From the NCBI RefSeq assembly GCF_027594505.1, contig NZ_CP115149.1, positions 1,733,087-1,797,086 of the forward strand: 64,000 nt of DNA, given 5' to 3'. This document shows, piece after piece, positions 1-7,144 of this stretch. A program made the position numbers and the translations under genes. Source of the stretch: Tepidiforma flava. GTDB lineage: Bacteria; Chloroflexota; Dehalococcoidia; Tepidiformales; Tepidiformaceae. The notes below the pieces were generated by a model. That model did no database searches. It saw only the letters and a program-made list of their open reading frames with translations, and was not told where the DNA came from. The stretch's first letter is position 1, and each line of letters begins with the position of its first letter.

Positions 1-379
1 CGGCGCCGTCGTCCACAGCCGCGCCGGCAACCCGGCCCTCATCGGCGATGAGGTCTCCATCGCCCACGGGTGCGTCGTCCACGGCGCCACCATCGGCGCC
101 CGCGCCCTCATCGCGAACGGCGCCATCGTCCTCGACGGCGCGGTCGTCGGCGAAGGCGCCCTCGTCGCCGCCGGCGCCGTCGTCGCGCCCGGCACCGAAA
201 TCCCGGGCGGCATGCTCGCCGTCGGCGTCCCCGCTGAGGTCAAACGCCCCCTCGCCGGCACCGCCGCCGAGGAATGGGTCCGCACCGGCCCCGAGCGGTA
301 CGCCATGCTCACCGCGCTCCACCGCGCCGGCGTCCGCGAAATCCCCCGCGCCGACGTTCCCCCGCCCGGCGACGCCTGA
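1..379 (+). CDS. Hexapeptide-repeat protein, gamma-carbonic anhydrase-like (3' part)
   Basis: The gene enters from the left edge in the frame starting at base 2; 125 residues and the stop TGA (377-379) are visible. The visible part begins inside a left-handed beta-helix made of imperfect [LIV]GxxxxI/V hexads (IGDEVSIAHGCVVHGATIG, then further turns) and ends in a helical tail. Placement of IAHGCVVHG matches the gamma-class carbonic anhydrase/YrdA/PaaY group, in which His residues bind a metal between trimer subunits; one His of that type is visible. Catalytic activity cannot be judged from a fragment. It converges with the small gene at 389-598, 9 bases apart. A hexapeptide acyltransferase is the main alternative. 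Confidence 0.8.
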   Translation, partial: GAVVHSRAGNPALIGDEVSIAHGCVVHGATIGARALIANGAIVLDGAVVGEGALVAAGAVVAPGTEIPGGMLAVGVPAEVKRPLAGTAAEEWVRTGPERYAMLTALHRAGVREIPRADVPPPGDA

Positions 380-388
380 CGCGCCCGC

Positions 389-598
389 CTACAGCTTCAG
401 CCCCAGCAGCTCCCGCGTCACCGACCCGTCCGCATGCACCGTGACGTGCACCCACGTGATGCGCAGCTTCAGCCGCTTCCCGCCCGTCTCGATCCACACC
501 TCGTCCCCTTTCTCCCAGCGGTAGTCCGACTCGATCGTGCAGTAGTGCTCGCCCTTGCTCCCGCTGAAGGGGTCCGCCTCGTAGAACGACGTCTTCAT
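389..598 (-). CDS. Small conserved-looking protein of unknown function (69 aa)
   Basis: A 69-residue reading frame starts at ATG 598 after a GGGGAG-type ribosome site. It is soluble, with mixed charge, and beta-strand-like alternation (YRWEKGDEVWIETGGKRLKL, then ITWVHVTVHADGSV), with no signal peptide or membrane segment and a single Cys. I do not recognise the family. The reasons to call it are codon use like its neighbours, a plausible start site and its position directly convergent with the hexapeptide-repeat gene. The upstream side opens into the long repeat island, so any promoter would lie there. Confidence 0.55.
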   Translation of the reverse strand: MKTSFYEADPFSGSKGEHYCTIESDYRWEKGDEVWIETGGKRLKLRITWVHVTVHADGSVTRELLGLKL

Positions 599-691
599 GC
601 CACTCCCCGGCGCGAAATCTCTCGGTCTCCGAGCCTACCCGCTCTCCCCGCCTCCCGTCTCCCTCTCGGCGCGAACCGGGAGAAGGGAAGA

Positions 692-731
692 GGGAGGAGG
701 GAGGAGGGAGGAGGGAGCAGGGAGCAGGGAG
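692..731 (+). repeat. GGGAGGA heptamer array
   Basis: Three copies of GGGAGGA are followed by two of GGGAGCA and a partial sixth copy. A polypyrimidine array with the same 7-base step (CTCCCAC, CTCCCAC, CTCCCAA, CTCCCGG) follows at 762-789. Confidence 0.85.
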
Positions 732-953
732 TCGCCGCCGCCCGGCGCATCCACACGCTCGCTCCCACCTCCCACCTCCCAACTCCCGGTTCCGTAGTCG
801 CGGGCCTCCGTGCCCGCGGAGGGCCGGGAGGCCCACCCGGCCGCTCGAATTCACCCTGCCTCGCCTCCCGGTTCCCGTCTCCCGGTTCCCGGTTCCCGCG
901 ACATCCGTTGGGCGCATGGCGCCGCGCGGGGACGGAGCCCCGCGGCTACGGTC

Positions 954-1037
954 GGAGGTTGAAGGTTGGAGGTTGGAGGTTGGAGGTTGGAGGTTGGAGG
1001 TTGAAGGTTGAAGGTTGAAGGTTGAAGGTTGGAGGTT
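954..1037 (+). repeat. Twelve-copy G(G/A)AGGTT heptamer array
   Basis: There are twelve contiguous 7-base units, GGAGGTT or GAAGGTT, with no indels (84 bases). Sequence variation is confined to the second base of the unit. Confidence 0.9.
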
Positions 1038-1257
1038 AACGCGCCGGACGCGCCGTAGCCTCGCTCCCACCTCCCAACTCCCGCCTCCCAACCCCGTCGT
1101 CGCGGGCCTCCGTGCCCGCGGAGGGCGGGTGAGGCCCACCCCGGCCGCTCGAATTCACCCTGCCTCGCCTCCCGGCTCCCGCCTCCCGGTTCCCGGTTCC
1201 CGCGACATCCGTTGGGCGCATGGCGCCCCGCGGGGACGGAGCCCCGCGGCTACGGAC

Positions 1258-1306
1258 GGAGGTTGAAGGTTAGAGGTTGGAGGTTGGAGGTTGGAGGTTG
1301 GAGGTT
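1258..1306 (+). repeat. Seven-copy heptamer array (second module copy)
   Basis: Seven units of the same family (GGAGGTT, GAAGGTT, AGAGGTT, then four GGAGGTT), 49 bases. It occupies the same place in the duplicated module as the array at 954-1037, so copy number has changed since the duplication. Confidence 0.9.
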
Positions 1307-1482
1307 GACGGCGCCCGGACGCGCCGTAGCCTCACTCCCACCTCCCACCTCCCAACTCCCACCTCCCGGTGCCGCCTCCCCCCTCCGCCGCCGCGGATCG
1401 GCGGCATCCGGCGGCGCCGACGCCGAAGGCGTCCAGCCATCCTGCGCGGCGCCAGCCGTGCCACTCTTCCGCCCGAAACGAA

Positions 1483-1512
1483 CGGCGGGGGCGCAACCTT
1501 CCGCCCCCGCCG
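1483..1512 (-). terminator. Intrinsic terminator after the chemotaxis-receptor gene
   Basis: An 11-bp perfect GC stem (1483-1493 with 1502-1512) and an 8-base loop lie 30 bases past the receptor stop codon. On the minus strand the stem is followed by the T-rich run TTCGTTTCG. Confidence 0.65.
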
Positions 1513-1541
1513 CAGATCAGCCCCCAGCCCCCGGCTCCCGG

Positions 1542-3539
1542 CTACGCCAGGCGGAACCTCCCCGCCGCGGCCGCCAGCGCGTTCGCCATCTCCCGCATCT
1601 GGTTCGCCGTCGCCGCCAGCTCCTGCGCCTGTGCCGAAAGCTCCTCCGTCGAGGCCGACACCTCCTCCGCCGACGCGCTCGTCTCCTCGCTCGTCGCCGA
1701 GACCTGCAGGATCGCCTCGGTCACCTTCGACGTGCCGGCCGCCATCTCGCTCGCGCCCTGCGCCGATTCGCTCGCCAGCGCCGCGATCTGCTCCGCCGAG
1801 GCCACGATCCGCTCCGCGCCGGCCGCCAGCCCCTGCACGTCCCGCGCAATCTCCTTCATCCGGTCCGCCGAGCGCGCCACCGTCGCGATGATCGCCTGCA
1901 GCGCCTCCCCGGCCTCGCCGGTAATCCGCTGCCCTTCCTCGACGTCGCGCACGCCGGCCGCCATCGCCTCGACCGCCTCCTGCGTGCCCTGCTGCACCTT
2001 CGCGATGAGGTCCGCGATCTCCTTCGTCGAGGCGCTCGACCGCTCGGCCAGCGACCGCACGTTCTCGGCCACGACGGCGAAGCCGCGCCCCTGCTCGCCC
2101 GCGCGCGCGGCCTCGATCGCCGCGTTCAGCGCGAGCAGGTTCGTCTGCGCCGCGATCTCGTCGATCGCCTTCACGATGTCGCCAATCTGCTGCCCGTATT
2201 CGCCCAGCATGTCGACCGTCTTCGAGGCGCGCTCCACCGCCGCTGCGATCGACGCCATCGAGGCCACCGCCTGCGCGACCGCCTCCTGCCCCTGCAGCGC
2301 CGCCCGCTTCGACTCCTCCGCCGCCTCGGCTACCTCGCCCGAGGCCTGCGCCACCAGCTGAATCCGCTGGCCCATCCGCTCCGCCTCCTCGCGCGACTGC
2401 CCCGCCGAGGCCGCCGACTCCTGCGCGCCCGCCGCCACCTGCTGCGAGCCGCTCGCCACCCGCTCCACCTCCCGCGCGCTCTCCTGCGAAAGCCCGCTCA
2501 GCGCAACGGCCGAGCGCGTGACCTCGTTGATCGCCGTCGCGATCTGGCCCGTCGCCGCCGCCATCTGGTCGCTCGCATCGCCGAGCTGGCCCGCCGCCGA
2601 GAGGATCCCCTCCGCCTGCTGCCGCACCTGCCCGATCAGCTCGCGCAGGCTGCTCACCATCCGCTGGAGCGCATTCCCCAGCGCATCGTCGTGGCCGCGC
2701 GGCTGCACGCGGACCGCCAGGTCGCCGTTCGCCACGGCGGCTGCCGCTGCCGCCATCTCCTTCAGGTACACGGTCATTTCGCCGAACGCCTCTGCTGCCT
2801 CGCCGAGCTCATCCTTCGACCGCACCGCAACCGCGACGTTCACGTCGCCCCGCGCGATCGAGCGCGCCGCGTCGCGCACCTCCCGCGCCGTCCGCGCCAT
2901 CGACCGCGCCAGCCACGTCGCCAGCCCCAGCCCCGCCAGCACCGCGCCGACCGTCAGCCCGGTCAGCAGCAGCCGCGCCCGGGACGCCGCGCTGGCTGCA
3001 GCGTCTTTTGAGTCCGACGCGATCGCCGCGTTGAACCGCCCCGATTCTTCGAGCGCCGCGTTCATCGGCCCAATCCGGGCGTTCAGCCCTGCCGCGGCCT
3101 GCGCCGCTTCGCTGTCCTTCCCCGCCTCGAGCAGGTCGAAGATCTTCCGCCGCTCGGCGATGACCGGCTTCACCAGCGCTTCGACGTCCGCCCACTGCTG
3201 CGCGTCCGCCTCCGAGGCGAACGTCTGGTGGTAATCCGCCATCGCCTGCTCGGCCGCCGCCAGCTCCTTCCGGCCCTGCTCGATGAGCGGGATCCGCTTC
3301 GCCGCGTCCGGCTCGAGGAACGCCCGCTTCTCCTCCCGCGCGCTCGCGGCCATGTTGTAGTTCGTCAGCAGCGCGTACTGCACGCCCAGCACGTTCTCCC
3401 GGTACATCGAGGCCGAGCGGTCGGCCGCCCGCTGCAGCTCGAGGACCCCCATGACGGCGACCGCCGCGTTCAGGGCCAGCACCACCCCGAACGCAACCAG
3501 CAGCTTCGCCTGCACCTTCAAATTCGTGAACCAACCCAT
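1542..3539 (-). CDS. Methyl-accepting chemotaxis protein
   Basis: Transmembrane chemoreceptor that senses a ligand and controls the CheA kinase. The protein of 665 residues has an N-terminal membrane helix (about residues 10-32), a periplasmic four-helix-bundle-like domain with a DALL-type region, a second membrane helix (about 195-218), HAMP segments with an added helical linker, then the long methyl-accepting coiled coil. The kinase-contact hairpin is explicit: [19 protein letters not shown] followed by [14 protein letters not shown]. The start is ATG 3539 ([10 protein letters not shown]), preceded by AGGGAGT; an in-frame extension to 3605 is Arg/Gly/Pro junk. It ends in AGRFRLA, with no NWETF-type CheR/CheB docking pentapeptide. 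It lies 81 bases after mnhG on the same strand and no other che gene is in the window. Confidence 0.95.
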   Translation of the reverse strand: MGWFTNLKVQAKLLVAFGVVLALNAAVAVMGVLELQRAADRSASMYRENVLGVQYALLTNYNMAASAREEKRAFLEPDAAKRIPLIEQGRKELAAAEQAMADYHQTFASEADAQQWADVEALVKPVIAERRKIFDLLEAGKDSEAAQAAAGLNARIGPMNAALEESGRFNAAIASDSKDAAASAASRARLLLTGLTVGAVLAGLGLATWLARSMARTAREVRDAARSIARGDVNVAVAVRSKDELGEAAEAFGEMTVYLKEMAAAAAAVANGDLAVRVQPRGHDDALGNALQRMVSSLRELIGQVRQQAEGILSAAGQLGDASDQMAAATGQIATAINEVTRSAVALSGLSQESAREVERVASGSQQVAAGAQESAASAGQSREEAERMGQRIQLVAQASGEVAEAAEESKRAALQGQEAVAQAVASMASIAAAVERASKTVDMLGEYGQQIGDIVKAIDEIAAQTNLLALNAAIEAARAGEQGRGFAVVAENVRSLAERSSASTKEIADLIAKVQQGTQEAVEAMAAGVRDVEEGQRITGEAGEALQAIIATVARSADRMKEIARDVQGLAAGAERIVASAEQIAALASESAQGASEMAAGTSKVTEAILQVSATSEETSASAEEVSASTEELSAQAQELAATANQMREMANALAAAAGRFRLA

Positions 3540-3620
3540 CGTGAGACTCCCTGGCCGGGGTCGCGGTCTGCCGCCGCGTCCCGTCCTTTCGAATCTCAGC
3601 CGCAATGACGGGGATGCGTA

Positions 3621-4097
3621 TCAGGAAGTCCCCTCGGGTGCGCCCGCAGAATCCCCCGGTTTCGGTCTTTCGGAAAAGTCATCAGAAACGATCCCTCTCC
3701 GTGTTGCCCGGCCCGGCGCCAACCGCTCCTCCCCCAGCTCCTCCTCCAGCGACGCCAGCGCGTGCGCCCGCTCGTTGTACCGGCCCCGCAGCTCATCCCG
3801 CACCGACCCCTCCCAGAGCGGCACCCCGAGGAAGTACGCCGCCCGGCCCAGCAGGTGCGCCGCCACCGGCGCCGTCATCGCGATGAACACCGCCGCCGCG
3901 ATCACGCGCGTCGTCACCGCGAGGTTCCCGAACTCCACCGCCGCCGCCGCCAGCAGCAGCCCCACCCCCAGCGTCGCCGCCTTCGTCGTCGCCTGCATCC
4001 GCGTGAACAGGTCCGGCATCCGCAAAATCCCCAGCGCCGCCACGAACATCAGCGACGACCCGACCACCAGCAGTACGGCCACGATGATGTCACCCAT
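3621..4097 (-). CDS. mnhG: Mrp antiporter subunit G
   Basis: Last subunit gene of the Mrp Na+(Li+,K+)/H+ antiporter. Three membrane helices fill residues 1-100, with the family's conserved LRMPDLFTRMQATTKA after the first helix and PVAAHLLGRAAY after the third. The C-terminal 55 residues are a charged tail longer than usual for MnhG (158 residues against roughly 110-120). It overlaps mnhF by 8 bases, so translation is probably coupled. The small G subunit is needed for assembly of the A-D core rather than for ion conduction itself. Confidence 0.93.
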   Translation of the reverse strand: MGDIIVAVLLVVGSSLMFVAALGILRMPDLFTRMQATTKAATLGVGLLLAAAAVEFGNLAVTTRVIAAAVFIAMTAPVAAHLLGRAAYFLGVPLWEGSVRDELRGRYNERAHALASLEEELGEERLAPGRATRRGIVSDDFSERPKPGDSAGAPEGTS

Positions 4098-4389
4098 CCC
4101 GCCGCTCCTCCGGGTGGCTCCCCTTCTCGATGTAGTACGCGAACGCCGTCGTCGCGAGGAACGTCACCAGCGTCAGCACGATGCCGACGTCGAGGTACGC
4201 CGACCGCCCCGCCGCAATCGCGTAGACGGTCAGCAGCCCCAGCCCCTGGATCGTCAGCAGGTCCAGCGCCACCACCCGGTCCGGCAGGCTCGGCCCCCGC
4301 ACCAGCCGGTAGCCCGCCATCGCCACCCCGGCGCACAGCAGCGCGACCGCGAAAATCTCTGCCGGGTTGCCGGCCAGCAGCCCCGTCAT
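4090..4389 (-). CDS. mnhF: Mrp antiporter subunit F
   Basis: A 99-residue membrane protein with three predicted helices and the family signature RGPSLPDRVVALDLLT between helices 1 and 2, followed by DVGIVLTLVTFLATTAFA. Start ATG 4389 overlaps the mnhE stop (ATGA). Length and motifs match MrpF/PhaF. It forms part of the seven-subunit complex encoded between 3621 and 9426. Confidence 0.93.
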   Translation of the reverse strand: MTGLLAGNPAEIFAVALLCAGVAMAGYRLVRGPSLPDRVVALDLLTIQGLGLLTVYAIAAGRSAYLDVGIVLTLVTFLATTAFAYYIEKGSHPEERRDG

Positions 4390-4853
4390 TCGACCAGCTC
4401 CTTCACCCGCCGTTCGAACCCGGCCTTCTGCTCCTTCCGGAACGCTTCCGCGTCCCGCACCCACATGCCGTGGACGTACAGCGTCTTCCGGTCCTCCGAA
4501 ACGTCGAGCGCCAGCGTCCCCGGCGTCAGCGTCATCACGATGGCGAACAGCGCAATCGGCCCGTCGCCCTCGAGGTCCAGCGGGATGCCCACCACCCCCG
4601 GCGCGATCGGCGGCTTCGGCGAGAGCACGTCCCGCGTCACCCGCAGGTTCGCCTTCACCAGCTCGACCACGAAGAACACTGCGAACGAAGCCACTACCCG
4701 CGCCTTCCGCAGGTAGTCCGTGCCCGCGCCGCCGAGGAAGATCAGCACCCCGAGCCCGAGCGCCATCCCGACCGCCAGCTGCACCCCCGAGACCGCCCCG
4801 CTCAGCGCGGCCCACGCGCCCGCCAGCAGCAGGATCCAGAGCAGCCCCTTCAT
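4386..4853 (-). CDS. mnhE: Mrp antiporter subunit E
   Basis: A protein of 155 residues with two or three N-terminal membrane helices and a cytoplasmic C-terminal domain. The conserved block is IVMTLTPGTLALDVSED followed by LYVHGMWV, typical of MnhE/PhaE. Start ATG 4853 lies just inside the end of mnhD (4-base overlap), and its own stop overlaps mnhF. Confidence 0.94.
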   Translation of the reverse strand: MKGLLWILLLAGAWAALSGAVSGVQLAVGMALGLGVLIFLGGAGTDYLRKARVVASFAVFFVVELVKANLRVTRDVLSPKPPIAPGVVGIPLDLEGDGPIALFAIVMTLTPGTLALDVSEDRKTLYVHGMWVRDAEAFRKEQKAGFERRVKELVE

Positions 4854-6343
4854 CGCGCGCCACCTCCCAGCACGGCTTCGATATACCCCGTGCGGTCGAA
4901 CAGCTGCTGACCGGCCAGCTCCATCGGCCGCCACCACCATTCCGCCCCCACCCCCATCGCGATCGCCAGCAGCGCGAACGCAATCACCGGCACCCACGAT
5001 GCCGCCCCAACCGCCCCTTCGCTCACCGCCCCGCCGGGGCTCGGCTTCAGGAACGCCTCCGTCCAGATCTTCACCATCGAGAAGAGCGTCAAAAGGCCCA
5101 CGCCGAGCATCACCCCGGCTACCGCGTACTCCCGCGTCTCGATGGCCGCCCGCACCATGATGAACTTCGCGAAGAACCCCGAAAGCGGCGGGACCCCTGC
5201 GAGGCTGAACGCCGACACGAAGAACGCTGCCGCCAGCCACGGGTGCGCCCGCGCCAGCCCGCCGAGGTCCTTCAGCTCGTAGCTCCCCCGCAGCCGCCGC
5301 ACCACTCCCGCCACGAAGAACAGGTTCGTCTTCGCGATGATGTTGTGCACCATGTAGAAGAGCGCCCCGCCGAGCGCCAGCGGCGTCGCCAGCGCCAGCC
5401 CCATCGTCATGTAGCCGATCTGGCTGATGATGTGGAACGAGAGGATCCGCTTCATGTCCTGGTGCGCCGCCGCTCCCAGGACCCCGCTCACCATCGTCGC
5501 CGCCGAAATCCAGAGCAGCAGCTCCCGCGTGTACCCCGTGTCCTGCGTGAAAATCAGCGTGAACACCCGCAGCAGCGAATACACCCCGACCTTCGTCAGC
5601 AGGCCCGCGAAGAGCGCCGCCACCGGCGCCGGCGCCGTGTGGTACGAGGCCGGCAGCCAGAAGTAGAGCGGGAATACGGCCGCCTTCAGCCCGAACGCGA
5701 CGAGGAACAGCATCGCCACCACCGTGTAGTAGCGCGCATCCGCGTCTGCCTCCCCGACCCGCACGGCGAGGTCCGCCATGTTCAGCGTCCCCGCCGCCCC
5801 GTACAGCAGCCCCACGCCCGAGAGGAACCCGACCGACCCCAGCAGGTTCAGCGCCACGTACTTCAGCCCGGCCTCGAACTGCGGCCGCTCGCCCCCGATC
5901 ACGAGCAGGACGAACGAGGCCATCAGCATCACTTCGAACCACACGTACAGGTTGAAGATGTCCCCCGAGAGGAACGCCCCGCACACCCCCATCAGCAGCA
6001 CGTGGATGAGCGCGTAGTACCCGGCGCTGATCCGCCCGGCATCCACCACCCGGAACGAGTACACCGTCGCCGCCAGCCCGACCGCCGCCGCCACCGTCAC
6101 CATCACCGCCGAGAGCATGTCCGAGACCAGCACGATGCCGAACGGCGCCGGCCAGCCGCCGACCTCGATGACCTGGATGCCGTCCCGCCACGTGCGGACG
6201 AGCAGCGCGGCCGCCGCCGCCAGCAGCGCCAGCGCCCCCGCGAGCCCGATCGGCGCCTGCCACCGCGGCCGCGAGAGCAGCAGCAGCCCCGCCACCGCCG
6301 TCGCCAGCGGCAGGATCACCGGCAGCGCGGTCAGCAGCGTCAC
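4850..6343 (-). CDS. mnhD: Mrp antiporter subunit D (proton-conducting, NuoN/NuoL-like)
   Basis: Integral membrane subunit homologous to the antiporter-like subunits of respiratory complex I. About 14 helices over 497 residues. Visible family landmarks are the VWFEVMLMASF block with the conserved Glu in helix 5, the Lys in helix 7 (VAFGLKAAVFPLYFWLP) and the HQDMKRILSFHIISQIGYM loop. The start is GTG 6343, in a GTGA overlap with mnhC; the apparent upstream extension is the shadow of mnhC. The two proton-channel subunits A and D drive cation exchange using the membrane potential. Confidence 0.96.
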   Translation of the reverse strand: MTLLTALPVILPLATAVAGLLLLSRPRWQAPIGLAGALALLAAAAALLVRTWRDGIQVIEVGGWPAPFGIVLVSDMLSAVMVTVAAAVGLAATVYSFRVVDAGRISAGYYALIHVLLMGVCGAFLSGDIFNLYVWFEVMLMASFVLLVIGGERPQFEAGLKYVALNLLGSVGFLSGVGLLYGAAGTLNMADLAVRVGEADADARYYTVVAMLFLVAFGLKAAVFPLYFWLPASYHTAPAPVAALFAGLLTKVGVYSLLRVFTLIFTQDTGYTRELLLWISAATMVSGVLGAAAHQDMKRILSFHIISQIGYMTMGLALATPLALGGALFYMVHNIIAKTNLFFVAGVVRRLRGSYELKDLGGLARAHPWLAAAFFVSAFSLAGVPPLSGFFAKFIMVRAAIETREYAVAGVMLGVGLLTLFSMVKIWTEAFLKPSPGGAVSEGAVGAASWVPVIAFALLAIAMGVGAEWWWRPMELAGQQLFDRTGYIEAVLGGGAR

Positions 6344-6729
6344 GGCTCGCCCTCCGCCGTCTGCACCGCAACCGGCGGAGGCGGCGGCTCCGTCGTCGTC
6401 AGCGCGTCGATGTCGTCGCTGCCCACCGACCGGTACACCCGGTACGCCAGCGCCATCGCGAACGCCTGGATGGCGAACCCGATCACGATCGCCGTCAGGA
6501 TGAGCGCCTGCGGCAGCGGGTCGGCCGTCCCCGCCGCCAGCACCTCCTGCCCCTCGCCGATGAGCGGCGGCTCCCCGCGCACCAGCCCCGCCGCGACGAA
6601 GATCAGCAGGTTCGTCCCGTTCGTCAGCAGCGCCAGCCCGATGACCACCTGCGCCAGCGTCCGCCGCAGCAGCAGGTAGAGCCCGCACGCGTACAGCCAG
6701 CCGACCGTCACCGCCAGCAGCAGCTCCAC
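6340..6729 (-). CDS. mnhC: Mrp antiporter subunit C (NuoK-like)
   Basis: A 129-residue homologue of complex I subunit NuoK. Three membrane helices carry the signature LAQVVIGLALLTNGTNLLIF and PLPQALILTAIVIGFAIQAF. The C-terminal 25 residues are Pro/Thr/Glu-rich and hydrophilic. The start is GTG 6729. The gene lies between mnhB and mnhD, the usual Mrp order. Confidence 0.95.
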   Translation of the reverse strand: MELLLAVTVGWLYACGLYLLLRRTLAQVVIGLALLTNGTNLLIFVAAGLVRGEPPLIGEGQEVLAAGTADPLPQALILTAIVIGFAIQAFAMALAYRVYRSVGSDDIDALTTTEPPPPPVAVQTAEGEP

Positions 6730-6730
6730 C

Positions 6731-7144
6731 CTACTCCTCCTCCCCCATCAGCGGGATGATCACCGCCAGCGCGACCCCGATGACCACCAGGTACACGCCG
6801 ATGTCGAACAGCAGCGGCGTCCCGAGCTTCACGCCGTCGCCAACCGCCACCGTCACCCACTGCCCCGCCATGAACCCGTCCCCCGCCAGCACGCCGGCGA
6901 ACCCGCTCGCCAGCGCGATGCCCAGCCCCAGTGGGATCAGCACCAGCGGCGAAACGCGCGTCGCCCGCCACCCCGCCATCGGCTCGAACGCCACCGCCAT
7001 CAGCACGAACGCCGCCGCCGCCATGATCCCCCCGCTGAACCCCCCGCCCGGCGCGTTGTGCCCGCGCCAGAGCAGGTAGAGCGAGGCCAGCAGCAGCAGC
7101 GACGCCAGCAGCCGCGCCATCGTCCGCAGGATCGACGAGTTCAC
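6731..7144 (-). CDS. mnhB: Mrp antiporter subunit B
   Basis: A 137-residue protein with four membrane helices. The block LLWRGHNAPGGGFSGGIMAAAAFV is the hallmark of MnhB (part quoted; it begins near residue 25). The start is GTG 7144, overlapping the mnhA stop as GTGA. In some genomes this domain is fused to MnhA; here it is separate and mnhA keeps the MbhD/MbhE-type tail. Confidence 0.94.
   Translation of the reverse strand: MNSSILRTMARLLASLLLLASLYLLWRGHNAPGGGFSGGIMAAAAFVLMAVAFEPMAGWRATRVSPLVLIPLGLGIALASGFAGVLAGDGFMAGQWVTVAVGDGVKLGTPLLFDIGVYLVVIGVALAVIIPLMGEEE

Larger units (their letters stand above)
753..1370 (+). repeat. Imperfect tandem duplication (about 304-bp period) with REP-like hairpins
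   Basis: The segment from CCGCTCGAATTCACC at 841 recurs at 1145, and CGCGACATCCGTTGG at 897 recurs at 1201: an offset of exactly 304 bases. The upstream hairpin CGCGGGC-CTCCGT-GCCCGCG near 800 recurs near 1102, an offset of 302. Each copy also has a second hairpin around GCGGGGACGGAGCCCCGC, then a heptamer array. A third, truncated start of the module (CGCCGTAGCC) appears at 1322 after 1051. The 271-base offset there is explained by the shorter second array. Confidence 0.85.
599..1541. other. Gene-free repeat island
   Basis: This 940-base stretch holds no convincing gene. Reading frames that cross it encode only low-complexity Arg/Pro/Gly runs. It is built from short polypurine or polypyrimidine tracts with a 7-base period, two copies of a roughly 300-base module and two GC-rich hairpins per module. 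A transcription terminator for the chemotaxis-receptor gene lies at its right end. Confidence 0.8.

Noticed and set aside
1212..3011. Long plus-strand reading frame opposite the chemoreceptor
   Set aside because: Arg/Ala/Leu-rich shadow caused by high GC; the minus strand has complete MCP domains.
4854..6371. Extended frames fused to mnhE or mnhF
   Set aside because: Upstream parts are shadow frames of mnhD; the Mrp subunits have conserved lengths and start overlaps.
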